From: Kaistella chaponensis
GTDB lineage: Bacteria; Bacteroidota; Bacteroidia; Flavobacteriales; Weeksellaceae
Assembly: GCF_900156725.1 (NCBI RefSeq)
Contig: NZ_FTOI01000002.1
Coordinates: 62,001-126,000 of the forward strand
DNA: 64,000 nucleotides
Direction: 5' to 3'
The notes beneath the pieces were generated by a model, which was not told where the DNA came from, did no database searches, and saw only the letters and a program-made list of their open reading frames with translations. Shown here one piece after another: positions 1-8,372 of the stretch. Numbering within the stretch: position 1 is the first letter of the stretch; each line of letters begins with the position of its first letter. The translations under genes were made by a program, and so were the position numbers.

Positions 1-1725
1 TTAGAATGGCGAAAAGAACCTTTACAAAATAGAATTACGCACGCTTTGGTAAAAGGTACGGATCGGTTTATTCTCGAAGATGTGGAAGAAGCAAGAGCTA
101 ATTCTTCCAGACCTTTAGACGTTATTGAAATTAATTTAATGACCGGAATGGGCGTGGTTGGAGATTTATTTGGAAGTGGAAAAATGTTTTTGCCTCAAGT
201 TGTAAAATCTGCGAGAGTGATGAAAAAAGCCGTGGCCTACTTGCAACCTTTCATTGAAGCAGAAAAAGATGAAAAACAAAAACCCAACGGCAAAATCTTA
301 ATGGCGACGGTAAAAGGCGATGTTCACGATATCGGAAAAAATATTGTGAGCGTCGTTTTGGGGTGCAATAATTATGAGATCATCGATTTGGGAGTAATGG
401 TTCCGGCAGAAAAAATTATTGCAGCCGCCATTGAACATCAAGTTGATGTGATTGGATTAAGTGGATTAATCACGCCAAGTTTAGATGAGATGGTTCACGT
501 TGCCGATGAACTGCAGCGAAAAAATTTAAATTTTCCTTTGTTAATCGGAGGAGCAACCACTTCAAAAGCGCATACCGCGGTAAAAATATTTCCAAAATAC
601 GGACATACTGTTGTTCACGTAAATGACGCTTCCAGAGCAGTTGGCGTGGTTTCTCAGTTGTTAGATCACAATAATGTTCAATATAAAGCGGATTTAAAAA
701 TTGATTATGAAGATTTTAGGATCAAATTTTTAGACCGACAGATTGAGAAAGAATATGTAACGATTGAGGAAGCCAGAAAGCAGAAATTCAACATCGATTG
801 GGAAAATGAAGAAATATCGAAACCGAATTTCTTAGGAATAAAAGTCATTGAAAATCAGGATTTACGGGAATTACTGGATTTTGTAGATTGGAGTCCTTTT
901 TTCCGTAGTTGGGAACTGCACGGAAAATATCCGCAGATTTTAACCGATGAGGTTGTTGGCGAACAAGCCACAGAATTATTTAAAGAAGCGAAAGTTTTAT
1001 TGGATAAAATTCTGGACGAAAAACTATTTATCGCCAAAGGAATTTTCGGAATTTTCCCGGCGAATTCTAATGAAGAGGATGATATTTTAATTTCAGATGA
1101 AGATGGAAACGAAGTAGCGAAATTCCGAACGTTAAGACAACAATTGAAGAAATCTGCCGGAAAAGAATATAATGCGTTAAGTGATTTTATTGCACCGAAA
1201 TTTTCTGGAAAGCAGGATTATGTCGGTGCTTTTGCAGTGACAACTGGTTTCGGAACGGAAGAACTCGCGCAGCAATATTATGATGATGGTGATGATTACA
1301 ACGCCATTATTGTAAAAGCTTTAGCGGATCGTCTCGCAGAAGCATTTGCAGAATATTTACATTATAAAGTTCGAACAGAATTTTGGGGTTATGCAAAGAA
1401 TGAAAATTTAGAAAACGAAGATCTGATTGCCGAAAAATATTCAGGAATTCGTCCCGCTCCAGGTTATCCAGCTTGTCCAGATCATTTGGAAAAAACCACA
1501 ATTTGGGAATTGTTGAAGGTGAAAGAAAATATCGGTTTAGAATTGACGGAAAGTTTGGCAATGTTCCCTACTGCGGCAGTTTCCGGTTATTTTTTTGGAA
1601 ACCCGAAAGCGAAATATTTTGGCGTTGGAAAAATTAAAGAAGATCAGCTGAAAGATTTTGCGGAAAGAAAAGGAGTGGATTTAGAATTCGCCAGAAAATG
1701 GTTAAGCCCGAATTTGGCCGATTAA
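1..1725 (+). CDS. metH: Cobalamin-dependent methionine synthase, C-terminal part (5' end outside window)
   Basis: Transfers the methyl group of 5-methyl-tetrahydrofolate through cobalamin to homocysteine. The reading frame is open from base 1, so the catalytic homocysteine and folate modules lie upstream of the window. Visible in order are the cobalamin cap helices, the B12-binding Rossmann domain with the DxHxxG signature (the axial-ligand histidine is codon 325-327, within [10 protein letters not shown]), and the C-terminal S-adenosylmethionine-dependent reactivation domain with the [12 protein letters not shown] signature and the terminal ARKWLSPNL. The last two domains look complete. The stop is 2 nt before the next ATG, suggesting coupled translation with the KAP NTPase, and metF follows on the same strand, which fits a methionine/folate operon. 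Confidence 0.96.
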   Translation, partial: LEWRKEPLQNRITHALVKGTDRFILEDVEEARANSSRPLDVIEINLMTGMGVVGDLFGSGKMFLPQVVKSARVMKKAVAYLQPFIEAEKDEKQKPNGKILMATVKGDVHDIGKNIVSVVLGCNNYEIIDLGVMVPAEKIIAAAIEHQVDVIGLSGLITPSLDEMVHVADELQRKNLNFPLLIGGATTSKAHTAVKIFPKYGHTVVHVNDASRAVGVVSQLLDHNNVQYKADLKIDYEDFRIKFLDRQIEKEYVTIEEARKQKFNIDWENEEISKPNFLGIKVIENQDLRELLDFVDWSPFFRSWELHGKYPQILTDEVVGEQATELFKEAKVLLDKILDEKLFIAKGIFGIFPANSNEEDDILISDEDGNEVAKFRTLRQQLKKSAGKEYNALSDFIAPKFSGKQDYVGAFAVTTGFGTEELAQQYYDDGDDYNAIIVKALADRLAEAFAEYLHYKVRTEFWGYAKNENLENEDLIAEKYSGIRPAPGYPACPDHLEKTTIWELLKVKENIGLELTESLAMFPTAAVSGYFFGNPKAKYFGVGKIKEDQLKDFAERKGVDLEFARKWLSPNLAD

Positions 1726-1727
1726 AT

Positions 1728-3140
1728 ATGTCAAAAGAATACATAAAAAATGTTTTTCAAAAATTTGATGATCATTTAAATATAGAAAATAATAATCGTA
1801 TTATCTTTTCTGGAAAATTTGGAATTGGAAAATCATATTTCTTAAATGAATTTTTCAAAGATGAAAATCAGAATGAGAAATATTTTCCGATTTTTTTAAA
1901 TCCTGTCAATTATTCAATTGCTTCCAATGAAGATATTTTTGAACTAATTAAATTCGATATCCTATATCAAATATTGGACAAAGAAATATTAGATTTTGAA
2001 AATTTTGATTTTCCTAAAGGCAATCTTCTTTATCAATATTTTTCAAATAAATTTTTTAATGATTTTGTTTCCACAGTTGATTCTATTGGCGAAAATATTA
2101 TAGATGAAGTATCTGGAAAATCATATACATTGTTAAAAAATTTAGGAAAACTTATTTCGAAAATTCAAGATATTGGAAAAAAAGACTTTGATAAATTCAA
2201 AAAAGAAATAGAAGCAAATTCCGATTTAAATGTTATTATAGATTTTTTTAATAAAGAAGAAGTTAAATTCGGCTCTATTTATGAAAATAATGCAATTACA
2301 CAGCTCATATTTCACTTTGTAAAAAATGTTGAAGAAAAAACAAAAAAGAAAACTGTTTTAGTTATTGATGATTTAGATAGAATAGATCCAGAACATATTT
2401 TCAGAATTCTAAATATTTTTTCTGTGCATGATAATCTTGGAGAAAATAAGTTTGGTTTTGAAAAAATTGTTTTAGTCTGTGATATTAAAAATATCGAAAG
2501 TATTTACCATCATTTTTATGGTGAAAACGTTGATTTTTATGGATACATAAACAAATTTTATTCCTTAGATATCTATGAGTATTCCAATAGAGATTATGTG
2601 AAATGGTTTGATAAGAATTTTACAATAGATTCTTATCGAAATGGAAATATAGAATTTTTAGGATATATATTTTCCGATGCTATTTTTAAAAATGTTATTT
2701 CCGCAAGGCAACTTTTCAACAATGACTTTTCAAGACAAGGTGTTACGACTTTATATAACAAGTATAATGAACAAAATTTTAATGTTTTGCTTAATAATAA
2801 ATATGTAAGCATATTTTCCTTATTTCAAAGTTCTTATGTTCTTATTAAGACTATATTTAGGTATTTTGGAAACTCAAATAATTTTTTAAAATATGTGGAT
2901 AAAATTGAAAATAATCAATTAAGTAAATTCCAAAATATCATCGGAGAACTATATTTATTTATTGATTTTAAAAGAGAAAAAAATCATGACCAAGAAAATA
3001 TCATTTTAACTACTCCTTATGGTTTTAACATTAAACTGAATTATGGTAGATATGAGATAACAGGTGATTTTAATAATGCTGACTTAAAAACTTTCTTTAA
3101 AGATATATTAATGCAATATCAAAAAATTATAGAAATTTAA
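1728..3140 (+). CDS. KAP-family P-loop NTPase
   Basis: Predicted STAND-like P-loop ATPase of 470 residues. Walker A is GKFGIGKS at residues 29-36 and Walker B is VLVIDDLDRID with D214/D215; the DDLDR form is typical of KAP ATPases. No membrane segment is obvious, unlike many KAP proteins that have one between the Walker motifs. The ATG at 1728 was chosen because it lies 2 nt after the metH stop; an in-frame ATG at 1698 would overlap metH. The gene is visibly richer in A/T than metH and metF on both sides, which suggests acquisition. KAP NTPases include phage-exclusion proteins such as PifA, so a defence role is possible but not shown. Metabolic function for methionine synthesis is unlikely. 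Confidence 0.85.
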   Translation: MSKEYIKNVFQKFDDHLNIENNNRIIFSGKFGIGKSYFLNEFFKDENQNEKYFPIFLNPVNYSIASNEDIFELIKFDILYQILDKEILDFENFDFPKGNLLYQYFSNKFFNDFVSTVDSIGENIIDEVSGKSYTLLKNLGKLISKIQDIGKKDFDKFKKEIEANSDLNVIIDFFNKEEVKFGSIYENNAITQLIFHFVKNVEEKTKKKTVLVIDDLDRIDPEHIFRILNIFSVHDNLGENKFGFEKIVLVCDIKNIESIYHHFYGENVDFYGYINKFYSLDIYEYSNRDYVKWFDKNFTIDSYRNGNIEFLGYIFSDAIFKNVISARQLFNNDFSRQGVTTLYNKYNEQNFNVLLNNKYVSIFSLFQSSYVLIKTIFRYFGNSNNFLKYVDKIENNQLSKFQNIIGELYLFIDFKREKNHDQENIILTTPYGFNIKLNYGRYEITGDFNNADLKTFFKDILMQYQKIIEI

Positions 3141-3146
3141 CAAATA

Positions 3147-4103
3147 ATGAAAATTACAGAACATATCAAAAATGCGAACGGCAAAACGTTATTTTCGCTA
3201 GAAGTCGTTCCACCACAAAAAGGAATTGGAATCGAAGATTTGTACAAAAATATAGATCCTTTAATGGAATTTAAGCCACCGTTTATTGATGTCACCACGT
3301 CTCGGGAAGAATATATTTATCTCGATAAAGGAAACGGTTTGATGGAGCGAAAAATTACGAGAATGCGTCCCGGAACTTTGGGAATTTGTTCCGCAATTCA
3401 GCATAAATATGGAGTTGATACGGTTCCACACGTGCTTTGCGGCGGTTTTACAAAGGAAGAAACGGAATATCTTTTGGTGGATTGTATGTATCTCGGGATC
3501 GACAATATTATGGCTTTAAGAGGGGATGCGATGAAAGGACAACAGTATTTTGAGGCAACTTCTGGCGGACATAAAAATGCAATGGATTTGGTGCTTCAAA
3601 TAAACAATTTGGGTCGCGGAAAATATCTGCATGATGAAAATATTTTGGAAGATGACAACAAGTTTTGTATTGGTGTTGCAGGTTATCCGGAGAAACACAT
3701 CGAAGCACCATCGATGAATTATGATTTAAAATGGCTCAAAGAAAAAGTAGATGCAGGTGCAGATTATATTGTAACGCAGATGTTTTTCGACAATAAAAAA
3801 TTCATCAATTTCGTAAAAGAAGCGCGGGAAATGGGAATTAATGTTCCGATTATTCCGGGAATTAAACCGATCGCTACAAAAGGACATCTTCAAATGTTAC
3901 CGAAAGTTTTCAAAATAGATTTGCCGGAAGATCTGATTTCTGCCGTAGAAAAAGCAAAAGATAACGCCGCTGTAAAACAAATCGGAATCGAATGGACGAT
4001 CAATCAGTGTCGGGAATTATTGGATTTTGGCGTGCCGGTTTTGCATTTCTATTCGATGGGAAAAAGTGATAATATTAAGAAAATTGCATCCGAATTATTT
4101 TAA
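3147..4103 (+). CDS. metF: Methylenetetrahydrofolate reductase
   Basis: Flavoenzyme that reduces 5,10-methylene-THF to 5-methyl-THF, the methyl donor for MetH just upstream. At 318 residues it has the usual length of bacterial MetF and is a single TIM barrel. Typical stretches are FSLEVVPP near the N-terminus, NIMALRGD in the middle (folate/flavin pocket), GVAGYPEKH, and ADYIVTQMFFD followed by PIIPGIKP. It begins 6 nt after the KAP gene stop, so the three genes are probably one transcript, with the NTPase sitting between two enzymes of one pathway. No separate promoter was recognised in the short gap. Confidence 0.97.
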   Translation: MKITEHIKNANGKTLFSLEVVPPQKGIGIEDLYKNIDPLMEFKPPFIDVTTSREEYIYLDKGNGLMERKITRMRPGTLGICSAIQHKYGVDTVPHVLCGGFTKEETEYLLVDCMYLGIDNIMALRGDAMKGQQYFEATSGGHKNAMDLVLQINNLGRGKYLHDENILEDDNKFCIGVAGYPEKHIEAPSMNYDLKWLKEKVDAGADYIVTQMFFDNKKFINFVKEAREMGINVPIIPGIKPIATKGHLQMLPKVFKIDLPEDLISAVEKAKDNAAVKQIGIEWTINQCRELLDFGVPVLHFYSMGKSDNIKKIASELF

Positions 4104-4118
4104 CTGAAAAAGAATAGG

Positions 4119-4353
4119 TTTAGTAAAGGACATTTTTTTAAACCACAAAAGTCACAAAAGTTTTTTTTAAAAGGTTTAATAAATCTTGTCTTGAAGAAAA
4201 AATAAGGTCAAAATCTATTTTTTTTCTTTAAAAAGAAAAAATTACGCTCGCTTTTGTAACTTTAGACTCCGTCGAAATACATTCATCGACTTTAAGGAGA
4301 TAATCTTCGATTTGTGGTTTATTTTGTAGCATTATTTTTTTGTCATGCACTAA
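4119..4353. repeat. Fold-back intergenic repeat, family A, copy 1
   Basis: The arms at 4119-4160 and 4251-4353 are imperfect inverted repeats: TTTAGTAAAGGACA on the left faces TGTCATGCACTAAA on the right, and AAACCACAAAAGTCACAAAAG faces CTTTTGTAACTTT plus TTTGTGGTTT. The right arm is split by about 46 nt carrying its own small hairpin. A second copy lies at 10322-10504. The element looks like a MITE or REP-type repeat. No gene is seen between 4104 and 4416. Confidence 0.7.
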
Positions 4354-4370
4354 ATACAATTCGCTAAACT

Positions 4371-4409
4371 AAAAAAACCACCTTTCAAAATAGTTGAAAG
4401 ATGGTTTTT
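4371..4409 (-). terminator. Rho-independent terminator, probably bidirectional
   Basis: AAACCACCTTTCAA at about 4375-4388 pairs with TTGAAAGATGGTTT at about 4394-4407 around a 5-nt loop. An A-run precedes it on the plus strand, giving a T-run for the minus-strand gene ending at 4417; the T-run after it would also serve plus-strand transcripts. Confidence 0.75.
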
Positions 4410-4416
4410 AATATTT

Positions 4417-5085
4417 TTATTGGTTAAGGAAATTTCCTAATTGAATTAAATCTGCTTCTCGGCTGAGTTTGATTTTGTTTTTTGAGATAAACTCACTAAT
4501 TTTTTTCTCTGGAAACTTCTCCGCTAATTCTTTGCTATTATTAATTTTGAGGAAAATGTTTTCACCTTTAATAAAATAAATAGGTTTCTGAGGCATAAAT
4601 ATGGCGGGATTCCCTGCAATCATTGGGTTTGGAGGTGGAGTTGCAGCTTGATATTTGGTGATTATTTTCTTTAGAATTCTAAATTTTCCCTCATTGAGTT
4701 CAAAAAAATAGCCGGAATAAAGATCTTCTGTTTTCACATAAACTAACTTTTCTTTCGTCGTTTCCAGCGTAAAACTTGGGTTAGATTCCTCCTTCGGAAG
4801 TTGGTAAACATCTTCGTTATTGATAAGTTCGATGGTGTCTAAAAAACTGTTATACCGAATCGGAGCCGATGTTTTGGTGTCGCCAATTTTTGCATTAATG
4901 AATTCCGGATAATAGTATGGAATTCCCTTTATGTCCGCATATCTTATTTTCTCAGTTCCATTGTTGAATTCTTCAATTTGTTTATTGAATCGAATGTTAC
5001 TCGAGATTTCACGGGTACTAATTTGTTGCGCTTGAGTAGAAATTGAAGCTCCAAAAAAACCGATCAAACTAAAAATCAATTTCAT
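4417..5085 (-). CDS. Secreted protein of unknown function (paralogue of next gene)
   Basis: A 222-residue protein with an N-terminal signal peptide (hydrophobic stretch ending STQAQQ). The family is not recognised. The centre contains RYNSFLDTIELINNEDVYQLPK and GYFFELNEGKFRILKK-type segments that align with the neighbouring gene 5123-5800, so the two are tandem paralogues about 35% alike by eye. The C-terminus is Lys-rich and predicted helical (KKISEFISKNKIKLSR). No T9SS tail, lipobox or membrane segment is seen, so it should be periplasmic. It lies 37 nt after its paralogue and ends at a clear terminator, suggesting a two-gene unit. Confidence 0.8.
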   Translation of the reverse strand: MKLIFSLIGFFGASISTQAQQISTREISSNIRFNKQIEEFNNGTEKIRYADIKGIPYYYPEFINAKIGDTKTSAPIRYNSFLDTIELINNEDVYQLPKEESNPSFTLETTKEKLVYVKTEDLYSGYFFELNEGKFRILKKIITKYQAATPPPNPMIAGNPAIFMPQKPIYFIKGENIFLKINNSKELAEKFPEKKISEFISKNKIKLSREADLIQLGNFLNQ

Positions 5086-5122
5086 AAGAAATAAGGTGTT
5101 TTATTTTTCAAAAATCACTTTC

Positions 5123-5800
5123 CTATTTAGAAACGTTAATGAAATTCGCCAATCGGATCAAATCCAAATCTTGATTGAGTTTGATGTTGTTTTTCTTCAC
5201 GAAATCGTTGATTTCTTCTTTTTTATCAGGTATTGCATTGGCTAAATCTTTCACGTTTTTCGTTAATTTGATCACTTCCGAATCTGATTTTAGATAATAG
5301 ATCGGTTTTAGATTTTCAAATTTTGGAGCGATTGCAGGCGTAAAAGAATTGACTGCAGGAGAACCTTCTCGAAATTCAACTTGCATTTTTTTCAATAAGG
5401 TATATTTTCCCGTCGCTAATTCGAAATAATATCCCATCGGAATATTTCCCGTCGTCACATAAGTTAAAACCAATGTTGGTTTCAGAAAAGAAATTCGACT
5501 GTATTTTTGAGATTTTGGCAACTCGAAAATATCTTGTTCATTCATTAATTCAACCGTATCGGTGTACATGTTGTATCTTGTTTTGATCAAACTTGTTGCG
5601 TTTTCAATATTTGCAGTAATGAAATATTTGCCAAAATAGGCGTCACCTTCAATATCACTATAGTTTAATTGTTGTCCTTTTGGTGAATTTACCCGATCAA
5701 TAAATTTGTTCCAACGAATGGCTTCATTAAAAAAATTGGCTTGAGCATTCATAGAAATTGCAGTGAAAAGCGTGATTGCAATTGTTATAATTGATTTCAT
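5123..5800 (-). CDS. Secreted protein of unknown function (paralogue)
   Basis: A 225-residue exported protein. The start at 5800 was chosen because MKSIITIAITLFTAISMNAQ is a standard short flavobacterial signal peptide; an upstream in-frame start at 5830 would add ten charged residues before it. It shares with the gene downstream the blocks RYNMYTDTVELMNEQDIFELPK-like and GYYFELATGKYTLLKKM, and a helical Lys/Asn-rich C-terminus. No enzyme motif, lipobox or T9SS tail is visible. As the promoter-proximal member of the pair it is probably transcribed with its paralogue. Function unknown. Confidence 0.8.
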   Translation of the reverse strand: MKSIITIAITLFTAISMNAQANFFNEAIRWNKFIDRVNSPKGQQLNYSDIEGDAYFGKYFITANIENATSLIKTRYNMYTDTVELMNEQDIFELPKSQKYSRISFLKPTLVLTYVTTGNIPMGYYFELATGKYTLLKKMQVEFREGSPAVNSFTPAIAPKFENLKPIYYLKSDSEVIKLTKNVKDLANAIPDKKEEINDFVKKNNIKLNQDLDLIRLANFINVSK

Positions 5801-5907
5801 ATTTTCTAATTGTTTTTTGTAAATATACATTTAAAAGGGAAGAATCCTAATTGAAGTGGCAACTTCTGAGCCGAATTTACGCTTTTTTTTGAATTTTATT
5901 CCTAATC

Positions 5908-6696
5908 TTAATCGAGATGGTTGTATTTCTTCATCAGATTTTCATACCAATTTTGAGGTAAAATCCATTTTAAAGGAACTCCAATTTTTTGCCCGAATTT
6001 CCCTAAGTAAAAATGAGCTTTCCAAACTTTTTTTGCCAATAATTTCTCAATGTACGCTGCAACTTCAAGCGGTTCTAAACCCTCTTTTACGTGCGAATTC
6101 ATCAATTCATAAACGGAATTAAAAGTCTTTTGGTAAGGTTCTGAAACTTTAGTTTTCACCCGATTTTCTGCAATATTTGTTTTAATGTCTCCCAAATGCA
6201 AAGTACAAACTTCGATATTCCAAGGTGAAACTTCATAGCGAATTGCTTCCGTCACTTTATCTAAAGCCGATTTTGAAGCGGAATAAAATCCACGAAAAGG
6301 CAATCCCATTTCACTTCCGATACTCGAAATATTGATGATTTTTCCTGATCTATTTTCCCGCATTGTTGGTAAAACTGCCGTCATCATTTGCACGGAACCA
6401 ACCAAATTTAGATTAAACAATTTCAGGATTTCTTCCTGGGTAGAATCTTCTACGGCTCCAACCATTCCCATTCCAGCATTATTAATGAGCACGTCGATTT
6501 TTTCTTCAGTTTTTAGAATTTCTGAAATCGCGTTTTGAATTTGATGATGATCGGTAATGTCGGTCAGAATTGTTTTGAAATATTCGGAATCTGCAGGTTT
6601 TCTGCTTAATCCAAAAACGTGGTGTCCTTTTTTTCCGAAAAATTCGGCCAATGCAAAACCAATTCCGGTAGAACTGCCTGTAATGATAATCGTCAT
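5908..6696 (-). CDS. Short-chain dehydrogenase/reductase (SDR)
   Basis: Classical SDR of 262 residues with a Rossmann fold. The cofactor motif TGSSTGIG is at residues 6-13, NNAG at 72-75, the catalytic Ser in NISSIGSEMG and Y138-S-A-S-K142 complete the triad. R38-like residues after strand 2 (SRKP) suggest NADP(H). The substrate cannot be read from the sequence. It starts 2 nt after the aroA stop, so it is the third gene of a mazG-like/aroA/SDR operon. Family membership is certain; a role in aromatic metabolism would be inference from position only. Confidence 0.9.
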   Translation of the reverse strand: MTIIITGSSTGIGFALAEFFGKKGHHVFGLSRKPADSEYFKTILTDITDHHQIQNAISEILKTEEKIDVLINNAGMGMVGAVEDSTQEEILKLFNLNLVGSVQMMTAVLPTMRENRSGKIINISSIGSEMGLPFRGFYSASKSALDKVTEAIRYEVSPWNIEVCTLHLGDIKTNIAENRVKTKVSEPYQKTFNSVYELMNSHVKEGLEPLEVAAYIEKLLAKKVWKAHFYLGKFGQKIGVPLKWILPQNWYENLMKKYNHLD

Positions 6697-6698
6697 TT

Positions 6699-7934
6699 TT
6701 AATCTAGTTTATCTAAAATTTTGTGAAAATCATCCCAAAAAGCAGGATAAGATTTTTCGACAACCTCTTCATTTTGAATGTTTAAGCTTTTGATTAAACA
6801 AAATGGGGCGAAACTCATTGCCATTCTGTGATCGTTGTAGGTTTCGATAGAAATCGTTTCATTAGGCTCGAAAAATTTCTGGGAAACAATAGAATCTTCC
6901 GTAATTTCTGCAATACAACCGATTTTAAAAAGTTCGTTTTTTAAAGCTAATAGGCGGTCTGTTTCTTTTACTTTTAATGTTGATAAGCCCGTAATTTCAA
7001 ACGGAATATTCATCGCAGTTGCTGTTACACAAAGTGTTTGTGCAATGTCTGGACAATCATTCATGTTTAAAATAATTTTCTCGGGGAAACTAAAATATTT
7101 TTCTGGTAAAAGGGAAATTCGTGATTCTGCACCTTCAGAAATGGTATTTACGCCAAAATATTTCCAATAAATTTCTCTTAAAACTGAATCGCCCTGCAAA
7201 GAATACGGTTTAAAATATTTCAAATTAATAGAGTCACGCGCAATCGCTGCGATGGAGTAAAAATAGGAGGCAGAACTCCAATCGCTTTCTACGACGAAAG
7301 GAATAGAATGAGAATTTTTAAGCGTATTCTTGATTTCCGGAAAGATTTGAATGCTGTTTTCTTCCCATCGATAAGAAATCCCGATCGTTCTCAGAATTTT
7401 CAAAGTCATTTCGAGGTACGGTCGCGAAGTTACTTTTCCTTCTAAATGGATTTCCAAACCGTTTTCTAATTTTGCCCCAATCAACATTAATGAGGAAATA
7501 AACTGGCTCGAAATATTTGCTGGAATGGTGACAGAACTTTTTTCTAATTTTTTTCCTGTAATTTTTAAAGGCGGAAATCCTTCATTTTCTAGATAAGAAA
7601 TCTCGGCTCCTAAATCCCGCAACGCATCAACCAAAAATTTGATTGGGCGCTGTTTCATGCGGTCAGAACCGGTTAAAATATGGGTTTTTCCTTCCTGAAT
7701 TGCGTAGTATGAAGTCAGAAAACGCATTGCAGTTCCGGCGTGATGAATGTCGATCGTTTCTGCATCATTGGCTAAAGCTGCTTCTAAAAGCTGCGAATCT
7801 TGAGAATTAGAAAGATTCTCAATAATGATAGTTCCGAAAAGTTTTTGCAAAATCAACAAACGATTCGAAATGCTTTTCGAACCGCTGATTTCTAGGGTTT
7901 TGTTGCCAATTAATTTGGATTTTTCTAGTACCAT
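6699..7934 (-). CDS. aroA: 3-phosphoshikimate 1-carboxyvinyltransferase (EPSP synthase)
   Basis: Joins shikimate-3-phosphate and phosphoenolpyruvate in the sixth step of the chorismate pathway. At 411 residues it is slightly shorter than the 427-residue enzyme of E. coli, as is common in Bacteroidota. Visible signatures are GSKSISNR near the N-terminus (phosphate binding), HAGTAMRFL (the family has NAGTAxR, so the first residue is changed), the SSQFISSLM segment, DCPDIAQTL, KETDRLLALKNEL and TYNDHRMAMSFAP. It lies 15 nt after the mazG-like gene and directly before the SDR. Shikimate is not otherwise represented in the window. Confidence 0.95.
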   Translation of the reverse strand: MVLEKSKLIGNKTLEISGSKSISNRLLILQKLFGTIIIENLSNSQDSQLLEAALANDAETIDIHHAGTAMRFLTSYYAIQEGKTHILTGSDRMKQRPIKFLVDALRDLGAEISYLENEGFPPLKITGKKLEKSSVTIPANISSQFISSLMLIGAKLENGLEIHLEGKVTSRPYLEMTLKILRTIGISYRWEENSIQIFPEIKNTLKNSHSIPFVVESDWSSASYFYSIAAIARDSINLKYFKPYSLQGDSVLREIYWKYFGVNTISEGAESRISLLPEKYFSFPEKIILNMNDCPDIAQTLCVTATAMNIPFEITGLSTLKVKETDRLLALKNELFKIGCIAEITEDSIVSQKFFEPNETISIETYNDHRMAMSFAPFCLIKSLNIQNEEVVEKSYPAFWDDFHKILDKLD

Positions 7935-7949
7935 TTACTCTTTTAAAAT

Positions 7950-8276
7950 TTATTTCAGCTTTTCGTTATTTTGATGACGATCTCGGTCCCGATCTGTTTT
8001 CAGCTTCATTTTTTTGTCAAAAGCTTCTTGCAAATTCGTCCCTGTTTGATTCGCCAAACATAATGTTACAAATAAAACATCGGCTAATTCTTCACCCAAA
8101 TCTTTGGTTTTGTCGGATTCTTTTTCGCTTTGTTCCCCGTATCTTCTTGCAATAATTCGCGCAACTTCGCCTACTTCTTCCGTCAACATTGCCATATTTG
8201 TGAGTTCATTGAAATAACGAACGCCAACTGTTTTTATCCATTCATCAACTTCGTTTTGAAGTTTTGTAATTTCCAT
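7950..8276 (-). CDS. MazG-like nucleotide pyrophosphohydrolase
   Basis: A 108-residue all-alpha NTP pyrophosphatase of the MazG/iMazG type, which hydrolyses nucleoside triphosphates to monophosphate and PPi, often as house-cleaning of damaged nucleotides. The metal-binding pattern is clear: EEVGEVARII (E-E-x-x-E) followed by DLGEELADVLF (E-x-x-D). It is a single-domain form, about 40% of E. coli MazG, and would work as a dimer or tetramer. It is the first gene of the minus-strand operon with aroA and the SDR. The exact substrate is not deducible. Confidence 0.9.
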   Translation of the reverse strand: MEITKLQNEVDEWIKTVGVRYFNELTNMAMLTEEVGEVARIIARRYGEQSEKESDKTKDLGEELADVLFVTLCLANQTGTNLQEAFDKKMKLKTDRDRDRHQNNEKLK

Positions 8277-8372
8277 TTTTTAAATTTTAGTAGGGTAAAA
8301 ATCAAGCGAATTTTCCTTTAGAACTTAATAGTTAAAGGTTTTAATACTAAGTAATTTCGTTGTTTTTAATTA

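Noticed and set aside
8130-8321. 63-codon plus-strand frame over the mazG-like gene
   Set aside because: Opposite a conserved enzyme gene, no start context, Cys/Phe-rich nonsense composition.
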